This document shows positions 1 through 6,499 of a stretch of 6,499 nucleotides of DNA, one piece after another; the first letter of the stretch is position 1; each line of letters opens with the position of its first letter. Origin of the DNA: Verrucomicrobiales bacterium (GTDB taxonomy: Bacteria; Verrucomicrobiota; Verrucomicrobiia; Limisphaerales; SXQI01); NCBI GenBank assembly GCA_005793025.1, contig SXQI01000235.1:1-6499 (forward strand). Reading direction: 5' to 3'. Under the pieces are notes generated by a model that had not been told where the DNA came from, did no database searches, and worked only from the letters and a program-made list of their open reading frames with translations. A program made the translations under genes and the position numbers.

Positions 1-509
1 ACCCAACGGGGATCGAGATCAATGAAGTAGCAAGAACACCCGCGCACATTGGCGAGGTGTTCTATCGCAAGTCGGAGCCTTCGTGGCCCCGTGGGGCCTA
101 CCATCAACCAATAGTCGTTCCTTGGAAAATGGTAGTCGGAAAGCGTCCGGGAAAACTCACTGTAATCCGTCTTGTAATCCTCCCAGCCAATCCGTTGCTT
201 CGGCATTCCCGTCGTGCCGCCAGTCTCGAAGATGTTGAATGGACGCCCTTGAAATGCTTTAGGCACCCAAACATGATTGGGAAGATCGCGAAGCCATTCG
301 TCCTGAAAATGTGGGAACTTAAGAATGTCATTAAACGACCGCACTTCGGTCGCGGGATTCCACCCAGCCTTTTTCGCCCATTCGAGCCAAAATGGGGAAC
401 CGGTTTCTGGTGAAAAATGCCACTCCACGATCTCGCGGGTGTGGGCATCCAGTTTTTGCTGTGATAAAGCCGCAGCTTCGGCGAGTTGCGTGCTAATAGT
501 TGAACTCAT
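1..509 (-). CDS. PaaK/LuxE-like AMP-binding (adenylate-forming) enzyme, N-terminal 169 residues, cut by the window edge
   Basis: Minus-strand reading from ATG at 509 stays open to position 3, giving 169 residues with no stop, so the 3' part lies outside the window. Residues 94-104 read FETGGTTGMPK, which fits the T-G-G-T-T-G-x-P-K phosphate-binding loop of adenylate-forming enzymes that activate a carboxylic acid with ATP. The loop lies only about 95 residues from the N-terminus. That is the layout of phenylacetate-CoA ligase (PaaK) and LuxE-type acyl-protein synthetases; classical acyl-CoA synthetases and NRPS adenylation domains have a longer lead. No signal peptide is seen, so it should be cytoplasmic. 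An in-frame TAA at 528-530 fixes this ATG as the first available start. It lies 36 bases after the propeller gene that ends at 546, so it is probably co-transcribed with it. The substrate cannot be told because the acyl-binding and C-terminal parts are missing. Adenylate-forming superfamily: confident. PaaK/LuxE subgroup: probable. Confidence 0.78.
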   Translation of the reverse strand, partial: MSSTISTQLAEAAALSQQKLDAHTREIVEWHFSPETGSPFWLEWAKKAGWNPATEVRSFNDILKFPHFQDEWLRDLPNHVWVPKAFQGRPFNIFETGGTTGMPKQRIGWEDYKTDYSEFSRTLSDYHFPRNDYWLMVGPTGPRRLRLAIEHLANVRGCSCYFIDLDPRW

Positions 510-545
510 GTCGGGAACGGAGATTGGTTATGTTTCTTCGACGGA

Positions 546-2129
546 TTACTGTTTGGTGGCAGCCGGGTTATCTTTTGTGGCTTTCGCTAAAGCCGAATCA
601 AAGAATGAATACAAGTGCGTGTTGCTCTGGACGTAGATCACCCCGTTTGCGATCACTGGAGTAGAGTAGATAGGTGCGCCGAGGTTAACCTCGCTAAGCA
701 CTTTCTTCTCCTTGGTTGCCGCCAGCACGGTAAAATCCCCGTCCTCATCGCCAACATAAACCTTGTTGTCAGCAGCGAGTGTCGAGCCCCACATGTGAGC
801 TTTCATATCATGCACCCAGTAGGCCTTGCCGGTTTCAGCATCGAGGCAATGAATGAATCCGGAGAAATCGCAGATAAAAACAAGCCCCTCAGGAGTGATC
901 GAAACTGACGAGATGCTCCTGTGGATTTTGTCATAGGTCCAAATCTTTCCAGTCTTGGTTATGTCACCTGTTTTCGTTGCATCGAGACAAGTTAGAATTC
1001 CCACGCCCTCGCCGTGCTCAGGATCTTGACCCGTAGGAACATAAACACGGTTCTTCCAAAATACGGGCGTCGCATTGATCTCACTGGGGCCTTCAGCCGC
1101 TGGATATTTGATCGGTTTACCGTCTTTGGTTTTGTATTCAGGGGGGTTGCAATCCGCCCACCAAACCTTTTTAAGAAAACTGCTGTCTCCATCCTTCACA
1201 GGAGCCCCATCAAATGCGTAACACACTCCGTCGCCACCCCCGTAGAAGAGTAGTTGTTTACCGTTGATTTTGGCGGTTGAAGGCGAGCTCCATTGTCCGT
1301 GGAAAATCCTCGGCCCGATCTTCGCATCATCTTCACCCATGAGTTCACCCGTTTGTTTGTTGAGTGCTATGAAGCTGGGTGAAAGAGGAGAAGGAATGTT
1401 GGAATGTGTCCAATCTTGACCATTCGAGGTGCAGGTATAAACGAGATCTCCTACGATAATCACCGACCCGTTCGAAGCGTTATGAGGATACACCCCAAGT
1501 TCATCCATCATGTCATAGCTCCAGATGATATCCGCATCCTTCGCGCCGAGTTCGATTTTTGGTTTTCCCGGCCCTGCGATATATTGGCTTTCGTTTTTGA
1601 AAGTTCCATCGTTGCCGTTCGAAAGTCCGTTGACATCGAGGCACATGACTTCGCAGCGACTGGTCACGATATAAACCCGGTCTCCTTCGACGGTTGGCGA
1701 AGAAAGTAACCCAAGGTTTTCCCAATCGTTGACTTTCCCGGAGATCAATTTAGGCACCACCAATTGCCAAAGAAATTCCCCTGTGTTCTCATCAAACACC
1801 ATGAGGATACTCCGATCTCCCTGATGATTTTTATCACGAGGAGAATCGTTATTAGTGCCAACAAAAACTTTACCTCCTGAGATGGTGACGTTTCCGTAGC
1901 TCTGGGATCCTAATTTTGCCACCCATTTCACATTCTTGGTTGTGGCTAAATCAACCTCCTCAGTCCCTGCTTTCATTTTACCGGGTTCGAATCGGTCAGG
2001 AAGCCCTTTGGCAGGCGAAAACATATTTCGACCCGGGTCATTTCCACCCCATTGGGGCCAATCGACCGCGTTGAGGGTGCAGGTCACCAGAACAGCGGTA
2101 ACAATCTTGGCAATACTCAATTTCCTCAT
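546..2129 (-). CDS. Secreted PQQ-like (BamB-type) beta-propeller repeat protein, 527 aa
   Basis: The N-terminus (MRKLS, then a hydrophobic run to about residue 19 and a likely cut after A21) is a Sec signal peptide, so the product should be periplasmic or exported. The mature protein opens with W24-P-Q-W27-G-G and then carries repeated propeller-strand motifs of the form D-x-x-T-G-x-x-x-W. The clearest are MVFDENTGEFLW (110-121), FIALNKQTGELMG (253-265), the stretch ILTCLDATKTG to KIWTYD (378-400), and IHCLDAETGKAYW (426-438). A weaker final unit lies at 464-508. Each motif is preceded by a short x-V-x-x-x-x-V-Y-V strand, the usual PQQ-like blade signature. No adjacent cysteine pair of quinoprotein alcohol dehydrogenases is present, so I read it as a binding or scaffold propeller and not a PQQ enzyme. 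It starts 38 bases after the larger propeller gene and shares its opening motif, so the two look like diverged paralogues in one operon. The exact function is unknown. Confidence 0.88.
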   Translation of the reverse strand: MRKLSIAKIVTAVLVTCTLNAVDWPQWGGNDPGRNMFSPAKGLPDRFEPGKMKAGTEEVDLATTKNVKWVAKLGSQSYGNVTISGGKVFVGTNNDSPRDKNHQGDRSILMVFDENTGEFLWQLVVPKLISGKVNDWENLGLLSSPTVEGDRVYIVTSRCEVMCLDVNGLSNGNDGTFKNESQYIAGPGKPKIELGAKDADIIWSYDMMDELGVYPHNASNGSVIIVGDLVYTCTSNGQDWTHSNIPSPLSPSFIALNKQTGELMGEDDAKIGPRIFHGQWSSPSTAKINGKQLLFYGGGDGVCYAFDGAPVKDGDSSFLKKVWWADCNPPEYKTKDGKPIKYPAAEGPSEINATPVFWKNRVYVPTGQDPEHGEGVGILTCLDATKTGDITKTGKIWTYDKIHRSISSVSITPEGLVFICDFSGFIHCLDAETGKAYWVHDMKAHMWGSTLAADNKVYVGDEDGDFTVLAATKEKKVLSEVNLGAPIYSTPVIANGVIYVQSNTHLYSFFDSALAKATKDNPAATKQ

Positions 2130-2167
2130 AGTGAATTTAGGTAAACGGCGAATAGCAAAATGACGGG

Positions 2168-4486
2168 TTAATTCGGAGTGACGATAACGTTATCAATCGC
2201 GACTTTCATATCTTGGGGAGCAAAACCATAGAGGCCAGGAGACCCATTTTTGTGCGCAGTTTTGTGCGGTACTTCCAAGCTCCAAGCAGCCGGCTCCGGC
2301 TCGTCCCGCTTCCATGCTTTCGCTCGAACCACTCCCGAGCCATCGGCAAGGATGTCCACTCGCGCTTTCAGTCGGTACCATGTGTTGGGACTCCACTTAA
2401 AGTTCGAAGCGTCTTCCGTAGCAGGAACACGCAACCGTTCGAGATTCGAATTAATCTCCAGTTTTTGGTCATTGCCTTTCAACACAATGATATACCTCTG
2501 ATTGATAATTCCCACCTCGGACATTTTCCGCTTATTCCCTTCGCTCAACACATCGGCTTGGATGGTGTAGTTCTTCATGTCGGAAGTCCCCATGAACACC
2601 GTTCCACGTTGAAAAAACTTGTTATCAATCGTTTTGAGTAATGTTTTGTTTCCTTCCTTGTCGCGCACGTCAAATTTGAAACGAGCCCCGATCCAAGGCA
2701 ATGGCGGATAGGCAAACTGTGTGGGAACCTCAATGGTATTCGTGGTGGTTTCAGTCAACGCAAACGATTCAAAATCTTGCGTGAACGGCAACGCGGGCAA
2801 CACCCGACCGCGAATGTGGCCGACCAAATCCCCCAACCGAGCTTCGAATGCACCCGCTGAAGCGGTCGTTTCCAAACTCGCCACTAATTCACCTGCCGCA
2901 TTAAATTTACCTTTCATCGTGGATTTAACGCGAGCCGTTGGGGGGATGTAGGAAGACCATAGAACCGACTTAACGTCGGGAATATCAGCAACAAAAAAAC
3001 CGTTTTCATCCAAGGATCGAATCCGGAAACTTGCTTTCTTCCCCGGATGAAGATTCACCTCACTAGGAATAATCTGTAGTTGGGTTGCAACACCCGGCTT
3101 CGGCCATTTTTCAACTGCCGGCGGTTGTGTTTTTCCGAGCTGATCTCCGCTCTTTCCAAAAGCATAAAGCTGACGAGTGGTCTGAATGTAAACTTTACCA
3201 TTGTAAACCGTGGGCGTCCCGAAACATCGACCGTCTAAAGCCGTGTGCGAAAGCTTTTCATGTGCGTCGTTCGCGACATTAAAAACATACAGTGCCCCTT
3301 TTGAACCGGATTCGCCTCCCTCAGTTTTCGTTTGGGGATCATCCAGAATCGGCACGTAAAGTTTGCCGTCAGCGTAAACCAAACAAGCGTTGCGTTGTTC
3401 GATTCCAATTTGTTCTTTCCAAAGAATTTTTCCCGTATTCGCATCAACTCCACAGAGGTTTCCTTTTTCACTCACGACAAATATTCGGTCACCAACCAAA
3501 ATGGGAGAACTGGTGGAGGTAGAGAGTTCGTTCGCCCAAAGTTCCGTTTGTCCCCGTTCAAAAATGACCGGCCCTGCAGCCGCATTTGTTAGGGCAATTT
3601 GAGGTATTTTTAGTGCCACCATCTGACCCGGCTCATACGGGGTTCCATAAATCGCGATGACTTTGTCGTTGTTGTGAACCAATACCGTCGCGTTAATCCC
3701 GGCCTTGAATAAAGGGATGCGCCAAAGTGGATCCCCTGTGCGCGCGTTCACGCTCACAATCGAGCCATCTCCGGTCGCAGAATAGAACACTCGTTTACCA
3801 TTCGCGAAGCCGAGGTAAGGCGATGAAAACGAATTGTCCCGTGGTCGATCGCCGGGACTCGACACCCAAACAATCTCGCCAGTAATTTTGTCGAAAGCAT
3901 AAAAGCGATCTCCCGCTGCACCCTGCGCACCCCAGTTGGCGGTGATGCCGCGAGTGATGACTAAGTCCCCGTCCACAATGGGTGATGCCGTCCGACTATT
4001 AGGAAAGGTCAGGCGCCCAAAAGTCTCCATCATCGAGTGCTGCCAGAGCAACTTACCATCCGCCGTGTATGCCGATAAAATCCCTTGGGTCCCCTGAACA
4101 TAAACATTCCCAGTCTCGGGATCGATCGCAGGACTGGAGGTTGCGTAACGCAAGTAAATGGTATCACTCAGAAAATCATTGTTGCGTTGTTCCCAAAGTT
4201 TAACGCCCGTTTCTGCATCGAAACATCCCACACCCTCCTGCAAATCGGGGCCTTCCCCCAAGTAACCCACGACATAGATTTTCCCGTTTGCAACAACAGG
4301 AGTGGATTGCCCTGGAAACGATACCTTCCATAACGGGTGTGCCCCGTCAATCTTTGTGGGTAAACCTTTCTCATCCGAAGTGCCATTCTGGTGGGGACCA
4401 CGCCAAGTGAGCCAACCCGTGACAGGAGCCGCATCCACCCAGACCGCCACCGTCAAGAATGCGGTAAGCAGAAAATTAAGTTTCAT
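2168..4486 (-). CDS. Secreted PQQ-like beta-propeller protein with Ig-like and C-terminal jelly-roll-like domains, 772 aa
   Basis: A signal peptide (residues 1 to about 19, MKLNFLLTAF then VWVDA/AP) directs export. Residues about 25-445 are a PQQ-like beta-propeller. It opens W25-L-T-W-R-G and carries repeats GCFDAETGVKLW (87-98), LSAYTADGKLLW (137-148), FYAFDKITGEIVW (195-207), VSVNARTGDPLW (244-255), CGVDANTGKILW (345-356), ALYVFN (398-403) and QLYAFG (439-444). That makes six to seven blades. Residues about 467-562 resemble a bacterial Ig-like domain (I-I-P-S-E-V-N-L-x-P-G-K-K-A-S-F near its start). Residues about 565-772 look like a concanavalin-type beta-sandwich (QDFESF, TWYRLKARV, GLYGF, then AIDNVIVTPN at the end), as in glycan-binding or DUF1080-like modules. 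An in-frame TAA at 4508-4510 supports this start. It is the first gene of the three-gene minus-strand run. A role at the cell surface in binding polymers is inferred, not shown. No catalytic site is recognised. Confidence 0.88.
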   Translation of the reverse strand: MKLNFLLTAFLTVAVWVDAAPVTGWLTWRGPHQNGTSDEKGLPTKIDGAHPLWKVSFPGQSTPVVANGKIYVVGYLGEGPDLQEGVGCFDAETGVKLWEQRNNDFLSDTIYLRYATSSPAIDPETGNVYVQGTQGILSAYTADGKLLWQHSMMETFGRLTFPNSRTASPIVDGDLVITRGITANWGAQGAAGDRFYAFDKITGEIVWVSSPGDRPRDNSFSSPYLGFANGKRVFYSATGDGSIVSVNARTGDPLWRIPLFKAGINATVLVHNNDKVIAIYGTPYEPGQMVALKIPQIALTNAAAGPVIFERGQTELWANELSTSTSSPILVGDRIFVVSEKGNLCGVDANTGKILWKEQIGIEQRNACLVYADGKLYVPILDDPQTKTEGGESGSKGALYVFNVANDAHEKLSHTALDGRCFGTPTVYNGKVYIQTTRQLYAFGKSGDQLGKTQPPAVEKWPKPGVATQLQIIPSEVNLHPGKKASFRIRSLDENGFFVADIPDVKSVLWSSYIPPTARVKSTMKGKFNAAGELVASLETTASAGAFEARLGDLVGHIRGRVLPALPFTQDFESFALTETTTNTIEVPTQFAYPPLPWIGARFKFDVRDKEGNKTLLKTIDNKFFQRGTVFMGTSDMKNYTIQADVLSEGNKRKMSEVGIINQRYIIVLKGNDQKLEINSNLERLRVPATEDASNFKWSPNTWYRLKARVDILADGSGVVRAKAWKRDEPEPAAWSLEVPHKTAHKNGSPGLYGFAPQDMKVAIDNVIVTPN

Positions 4487-4599
4487 GTTGTGAATCGTTT
4501 GACCAACTTATCGTCGCACTGTCCGCAAAAACATACAGTTGCAGTCAATGGATGCAAACCGACATTTGAAATCGACAGACCTACGACCGATCTAGTAAA

Positions 4600-4617
4600 T
4601 AATACTTACACGTATTA
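4600..4617. promoter_or_regulatory. Candidate MarR operator: perfect inverted repeat TAATAC-N6-GTATTA
   Basis: The two six-base arms (4600-4605 and 4612-4617) are exact reverse complements around the spacer TTACAC. The 18-base span matches the 16-20 base sites usually bound by MarR dimers. The site ends 26 bases before the regulator start and overlaps the best -10-like hexamer, AATAAT (4598-4603, five of six consensus bases). The nearest -35-like hexamer, TCGACA (4572-4577), is spaced 20 bases away, which is too long for a confident promoter call. Binding here would fit autorepression. Control of the divergent operon, whose start lies 114 bases away, is possible but unsupported by a visible promoter. 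Only the repeat is seen directly. Confidence 0.5.
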
Positions 4618-4643
4618 GTTTTGCAACCCGCAAACATCAACTC

Positions 4644-5180
4644 ATGGGCCGCAATTTAATCTCAAACGAACTCTCCCCACTGCTCCCCATCGATGCACCT
4701 GAACGAAGGCGCATCCCTGTCCTGCTCCGGCACGCTTGGTATGGGCTGAACCAAGCCTTTCGACGAAGGATCGCCCATCTCGGGGTTACCCCAGATCAGT
4801 TTACCGTCCTTCGCACCCTACAGGAACATTCCGTCGCATCCCTAACCCAACGCAAGGTCGCAGATTTGATGTCTAGCGATCCCAATACGGTGGCTGCACT
4901 TTTGCTCCGAATGGAACGTCTCGGTTGGGTTGAGCGGCGCGCAGACTCAAAGGATAAACGGGCCCGCCAAATCCTACTTCTTCCCCTAGGTAAGAAAACC
5001 TATTCCAAAGCACGGGAAATTGCGGTGATACTCCAGAGAGAAGCCCTACGCGCCCTTCCCCCCGAGGAGCAAGATCGCTTTATGGAACAGCTTGCTGCCG
5101 TAGCAGAGGCCTGTCGCAAGGCAGCGACTGTGGGTGCACGGGCTAGTAAAGCTTCGACATCAACAATCGAGGATAATTAA
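4644..5180 (+). CDS. MarR-family winged helix-turn-helix transcriptional regulator, 178 aa
   Basis: The core fits the MarR fold. A dimerisation helix lies around residues 25-46 (VLLRHAWYGLNQAFRRR), followed by GVTPDQFTVLRTL (47-59). The helix-turn-helix is LTQRKVADLMSSDPNTV (67-83), with recognition helix NTVAALLLRMERLGWV. The wing is R-A-D-S-K-D-K-R-A-R (99-108), matching the family's D-x-x-D-x-R pattern, and ends in LLLPLGKK. Residues 122-160 form the C-terminal dimerisation helix. At 178 residues it is longer than the usual 140-160, owing to a leader of about 24 residues and an A/S/T-rich tail (159-178). The ligand is unknown; the family often senses phenolic or other aromatic acids, which would suit a neighbouring PaaK-like ligase, but that is inference. 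In-frame TAA at 4596-4598 bounds the start. It is divergent from the propeller operon and convergent with fabF, with one base between stops. Confidence 0.93.
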   Translation: MGRNLISNELSPLLPIDAPERRRIPVLLRHAWYGLNQAFRRRIAHLGVTPDQFTVLRTLQEHSVASLTQRKVADLMSSDPNTVAALLLRMERLGWVERRADSKDKRARQILLLPLGKKTYSKAREIAVILQREALRALPPEEQDRFMEQLAAVAEACRKAATVGARASKASTSTIEDN

Positions 5181-5181
5181 A

Positions 5182-6441
5182 TCAGCCGACGAATTTACGG
5201 GCAATAATGCAGGCATTATGCCCTCCGAATCCGAACGAATTATTCACGATAGCCTCGACCGACATTTCCCGACCTGTGTGAGGAACATAATCGAGATCAC
5301 ACTGGGGATCAGGTTGATCTAAATTAAGGGTGGGAGGAATCGCACTGGAGACAATCGCCTTCGCGCAGATCGCCATTTCTACCGCACCAGCTGCTCCAAG
5401 CATATGTCCCGTTGCCCCCTTGGTTGAGCTGACCGCTAGCTTGTTTGCGTGTGTCCCAAACACCGTTTTGATCGCGAGGGTCTCACACACATCCCCCACG
5501 GTCGTAGATGTCCCGTGAGCGTTGATATAAGATATTTGATCTGGATTAAGCCCAGCCGACCTCAGTGCCATGCGCATGCAACGTGCTGCCCCTTCTCCGT
5601 TTGGAGCAGGAGAGGTGATGTGGTTAGCATCAGCCGTGTTCCCATACCCCACCACCTCACAATAAATCCTAGCCCCGCGTTTTTTGGCGTGCTCCAACTC
5701 CTCCAGAAAAACCACACCAGCACCTTCACTCATCACGAAGCCATCCCGCCCCACATCAAAAGGTCGGGAAGAACGTTTGGGATCATCATTCCGAGTGCTC
5801 ATCGCACGCATCGCAGCAAAGCCGCCAATGGCTAGCTCTACAATGGTCGCTTCAGATCCACCTGCAAACATGCCTACGGCGTCCCCCATCTTGATGGTTC
5901 GCCATGCCTCACCGATCGCGTGGCTTGCTGTAGAACAGGCCGAGCACGTCGCTACGTTCGGACCTCGGAGGTTGTTATAGATCGAGAACATCCCGGAGGC
6001 CATATTCAAGATCAACATGGGGATCATGAAAGGCGAGAGGCGACCCGGGCCCCGCGCTTTCAACACAGTATGTTGATCTTCAGTCGTCTTCAACCCGCCG
6101 ATTCCAGAACCAATAAAACACCCGATCTCGTCGGTATTCACATTGGTTAAATCTAATCCAGAATCGAGGAGAGCCTTATGACCGGCCACTACACCAAACT
6201 GAGTATAACGATCTGACCTCCGCACATCCTTCGGCGAAGGGAAGGCCAGCCCAGGATCAAAATTACGAACCTCCCCCGCGATCTTGCAGTCAAACTGAGT
6301 TGTGTCGAACGCCGTGATTCGGTCGATACCGCACTGGCCAGCCATCAGGTTGGCCCAAAGGGTGTCCAGATCATTACCCAATGGAGTCACAACCCCAATG
6401 CCTGTGATAACAACTCTCCGCTCGGAATGATGAACTGCCAT
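5182..6441 (-). CDS. fabF: Beta-ketoacyl-[acyl-carrier-protein] synthase II (KAS II), 419 aa
   Basis: This cytoplasmic enzyme condenses malonyl-ACP with an acyl-ACP in fatty-acid elongation. The opening RRVVITGIGVVTPLGND is standard for the family, and the full length (419) is close to the usual 410-420. The catalytic triad is present. Cys169 sits in GPNVATCSACSTASHAIGEA (160-179), aligned by the invariant GPN and HAIGEA flanks. His309 is in NAHGTST, and His346 is in SSTKGATGHMLGAAGA with Lys341. The gatekeeper loop NSFGFGGHN is at 401-409. All points to an active KAS II, though chain-length or polyunsaturated specialisation cannot be judged. The start is fixed by an in-frame TGA at 6448-6450, only two codons upstream. 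The gene reads away from the right edge, where acpP or another fab gene is commonly found. It ends one base from the stop of the marR-type gene, leaving no room for a separate terminator. Confidence 0.96.
   Translation of the reverse strand: MAVHHSERRVVITGIGVVTPLGNDLDTLWANLMAGQCGIDRITAFDTTQFDCKIAGEVRNFDPGLAFPSPKDVRRSDRYTQFGVVAGHKALLDSGLDLTNVNTDEIGCFIGSGIGGLKTTEDQHTVLKARGPGRLSPFMIPMLILNMASGMFSIYNNLRGPNVATCSACSTASHAIGEAWRTIKMGDAVGMFAGGSEATIVELAIGGFAAMRAMSTRNDDPKRSSRPFDVGRDGFVMSEGAGVVFLEELEHAKKRGARIYCEVVGYGNTADANHITSPAPNGEGAARCMRMALRSAGLNPDQISYINAHGTSTTVGDVCETLAIKTVFGTHANKLAVSSTKGATGHMLGAAGAVEMAICAKAIVSSAIPPTLNLDQPDPQCDLDYVPHTGREMSVEAIVNNSFGFGGHNACIIARKFVG
5199..5223. other. Strong hairpin at the marR/fabF convergence, inside the fabF 3' end
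   Basis: GGGCA (5199-5203) and TAATGC (5205-5210) pair with GCATTA (5213-5218) and TGCCC (5219-5223). This gives ten to eleven base pairs with a single bulged A at 5204 and a very short loop. It starts 19 bases after the regulator's stop and coincides with fabF codons 407-415 (GHNACIIAR). Neither side carries a T-run, so it is not a classical intrinsic terminator. It could limit read-through or protect the 3' end of the convergent transcripts. The structure is seen; the role is inferred. Confidence 0.5.
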
Positions 6442-6486
6442 AAAAAATCAACAGGGGCAGTAGGCGTTAGTCTCCGCCCCTGCCCC
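6442..6486 (-). terminator. GC-rich hairpin plus T-run in the fabF leader (terminator or attenuator)
   Basis: On the minus strand CTGCCCC is complementary to GGGGCAG (plus coordinates 6454-6460 with 6480-6486). An inner four-base stem (6463-6466 with 6475-6478) closes an eight-base loop. The next minus-strand bases are TGTTGA and then six T directly before the ATG at 6441. Hairpin plus T-run is intrinsic-terminator form, although five or six other bases intervene. It may end the transcript of an upstream gene outside the window with partial read-through into fabF, or act as leader attenuation. No Shine-Dalgarno motif is seen in the leader. Confidence 0.5.
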
Positions 6487-6499
6487 GCTAAATGTTTTG

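Noticed and set aside
104..448. Minus-strand open frame of 114 residues at the left edge
   Set aside because: It is out of frame with the adenylate-forming enzyme, whose ETGGTTGMPK motif and in-frame start identify the real gene.
325..636. Plus-strand open frames opposite the minus-strand genes (for example 325-636, 2213-2641, 5449-5835)
   Set aside because: They lie antisense to well-supported genes, have no recognisable domain and show low-complexity shadow composition.
2066..2129. Lipoprotein signal at Cys17 of the 527-residue protein
   Set aside because: The residues before the cysteine are L-V-T; threonine at -1 is unusual for a lipobox, and a normal cut after A21 fits better.
546..4486. 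PQQ-dependent dehydrogenase activity for the two propeller proteins
   Set aside because: No adjacent cysteine pair or recognisable quinoprotein active-site arrangement is seen; the repeats alone only show a PQQ-like propeller fold.
4566..4603. Full sigma-70 promoter for the regulator (TTGAAA or TCGACA with AATAAT)
   Set aside because: Spacings of 26 and 20 bases are outside the normal 16-18, so only the -10-like hexamer is mentioned as weak support.
5935..5944. Extra cysteine Cys166 beside the fabF catalytic cysteine as an alternative nucleophile
   Set aside because: Alignment of the GPN and HAIGEA flanks places the nucleophile at Cys169; Cys166 is at a variable position of the family.

Overview
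The window is about 6.5 kb of ordinary bacterial chromosome holding five protein genes, one of them cut by the left edge. I see no rRNA, tRNA, mobile element or CRISPR array. The most likely source is a Verrucomicrobiota or Planctomycetota-type bacterium. This is inferred from two secreted PQQ-like beta-propeller proteins that begin with a W-x-x-W-[R/G]-G motif, and from the lack of a Shine-Dalgarno sequence at every start codon. The lineage cannot be proved from this sequence alone.

Layout: positions 1-4486 are three minus-strand genes, read right to left. They are a 772-residue secreted beta-propeller protein with added Ig-like and jelly-roll-like domains (4486 to 2168), a 527-residue secreted beta-propeller protein (2129 to 546), and the first 169 residues of a PaaK/LuxE-like adenylate-forming enzyme (509 to beyond the left edge). 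The gaps are 38 and 36 bases, so the three look like one operon. A 157-base divergent intergenic region (4487-4643) separates them from a plus-strand MarR-family regulator (4644-5180). This region holds an 18-base perfect inverted repeat, TAATAC-N6-GTATTA, just before the regulator start, which is a good operator candidate. The regulator runs tail to tail, with one base between stop codons, into a minus-strand fabF-type beta-ketoacyl-ACP synthase II (6441 to 5182). The fabF leader at the right edge holds a GC-rich hairpin followed by a T-run that abuts the start codon.

How the parts may work together: FabF is a housekeeping fatty-acid elongation enzyme, probably belonging to an upstream cluster outside the window (often acpP). 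The MarR regulator probably represses itself and may control the divergent propeller/ligase operon. The propeller proteins should act outside the cytoplasm as scaffolds or binding proteins, while the ligase is cytoplasmic, so their shared task is not evident. I do not see a clear new defence or biosynthetic system. The most notable points are the operon composition, the candidate operator, and two strong hairpins: one at the fabF/marR convergence and one in the fabF leader.
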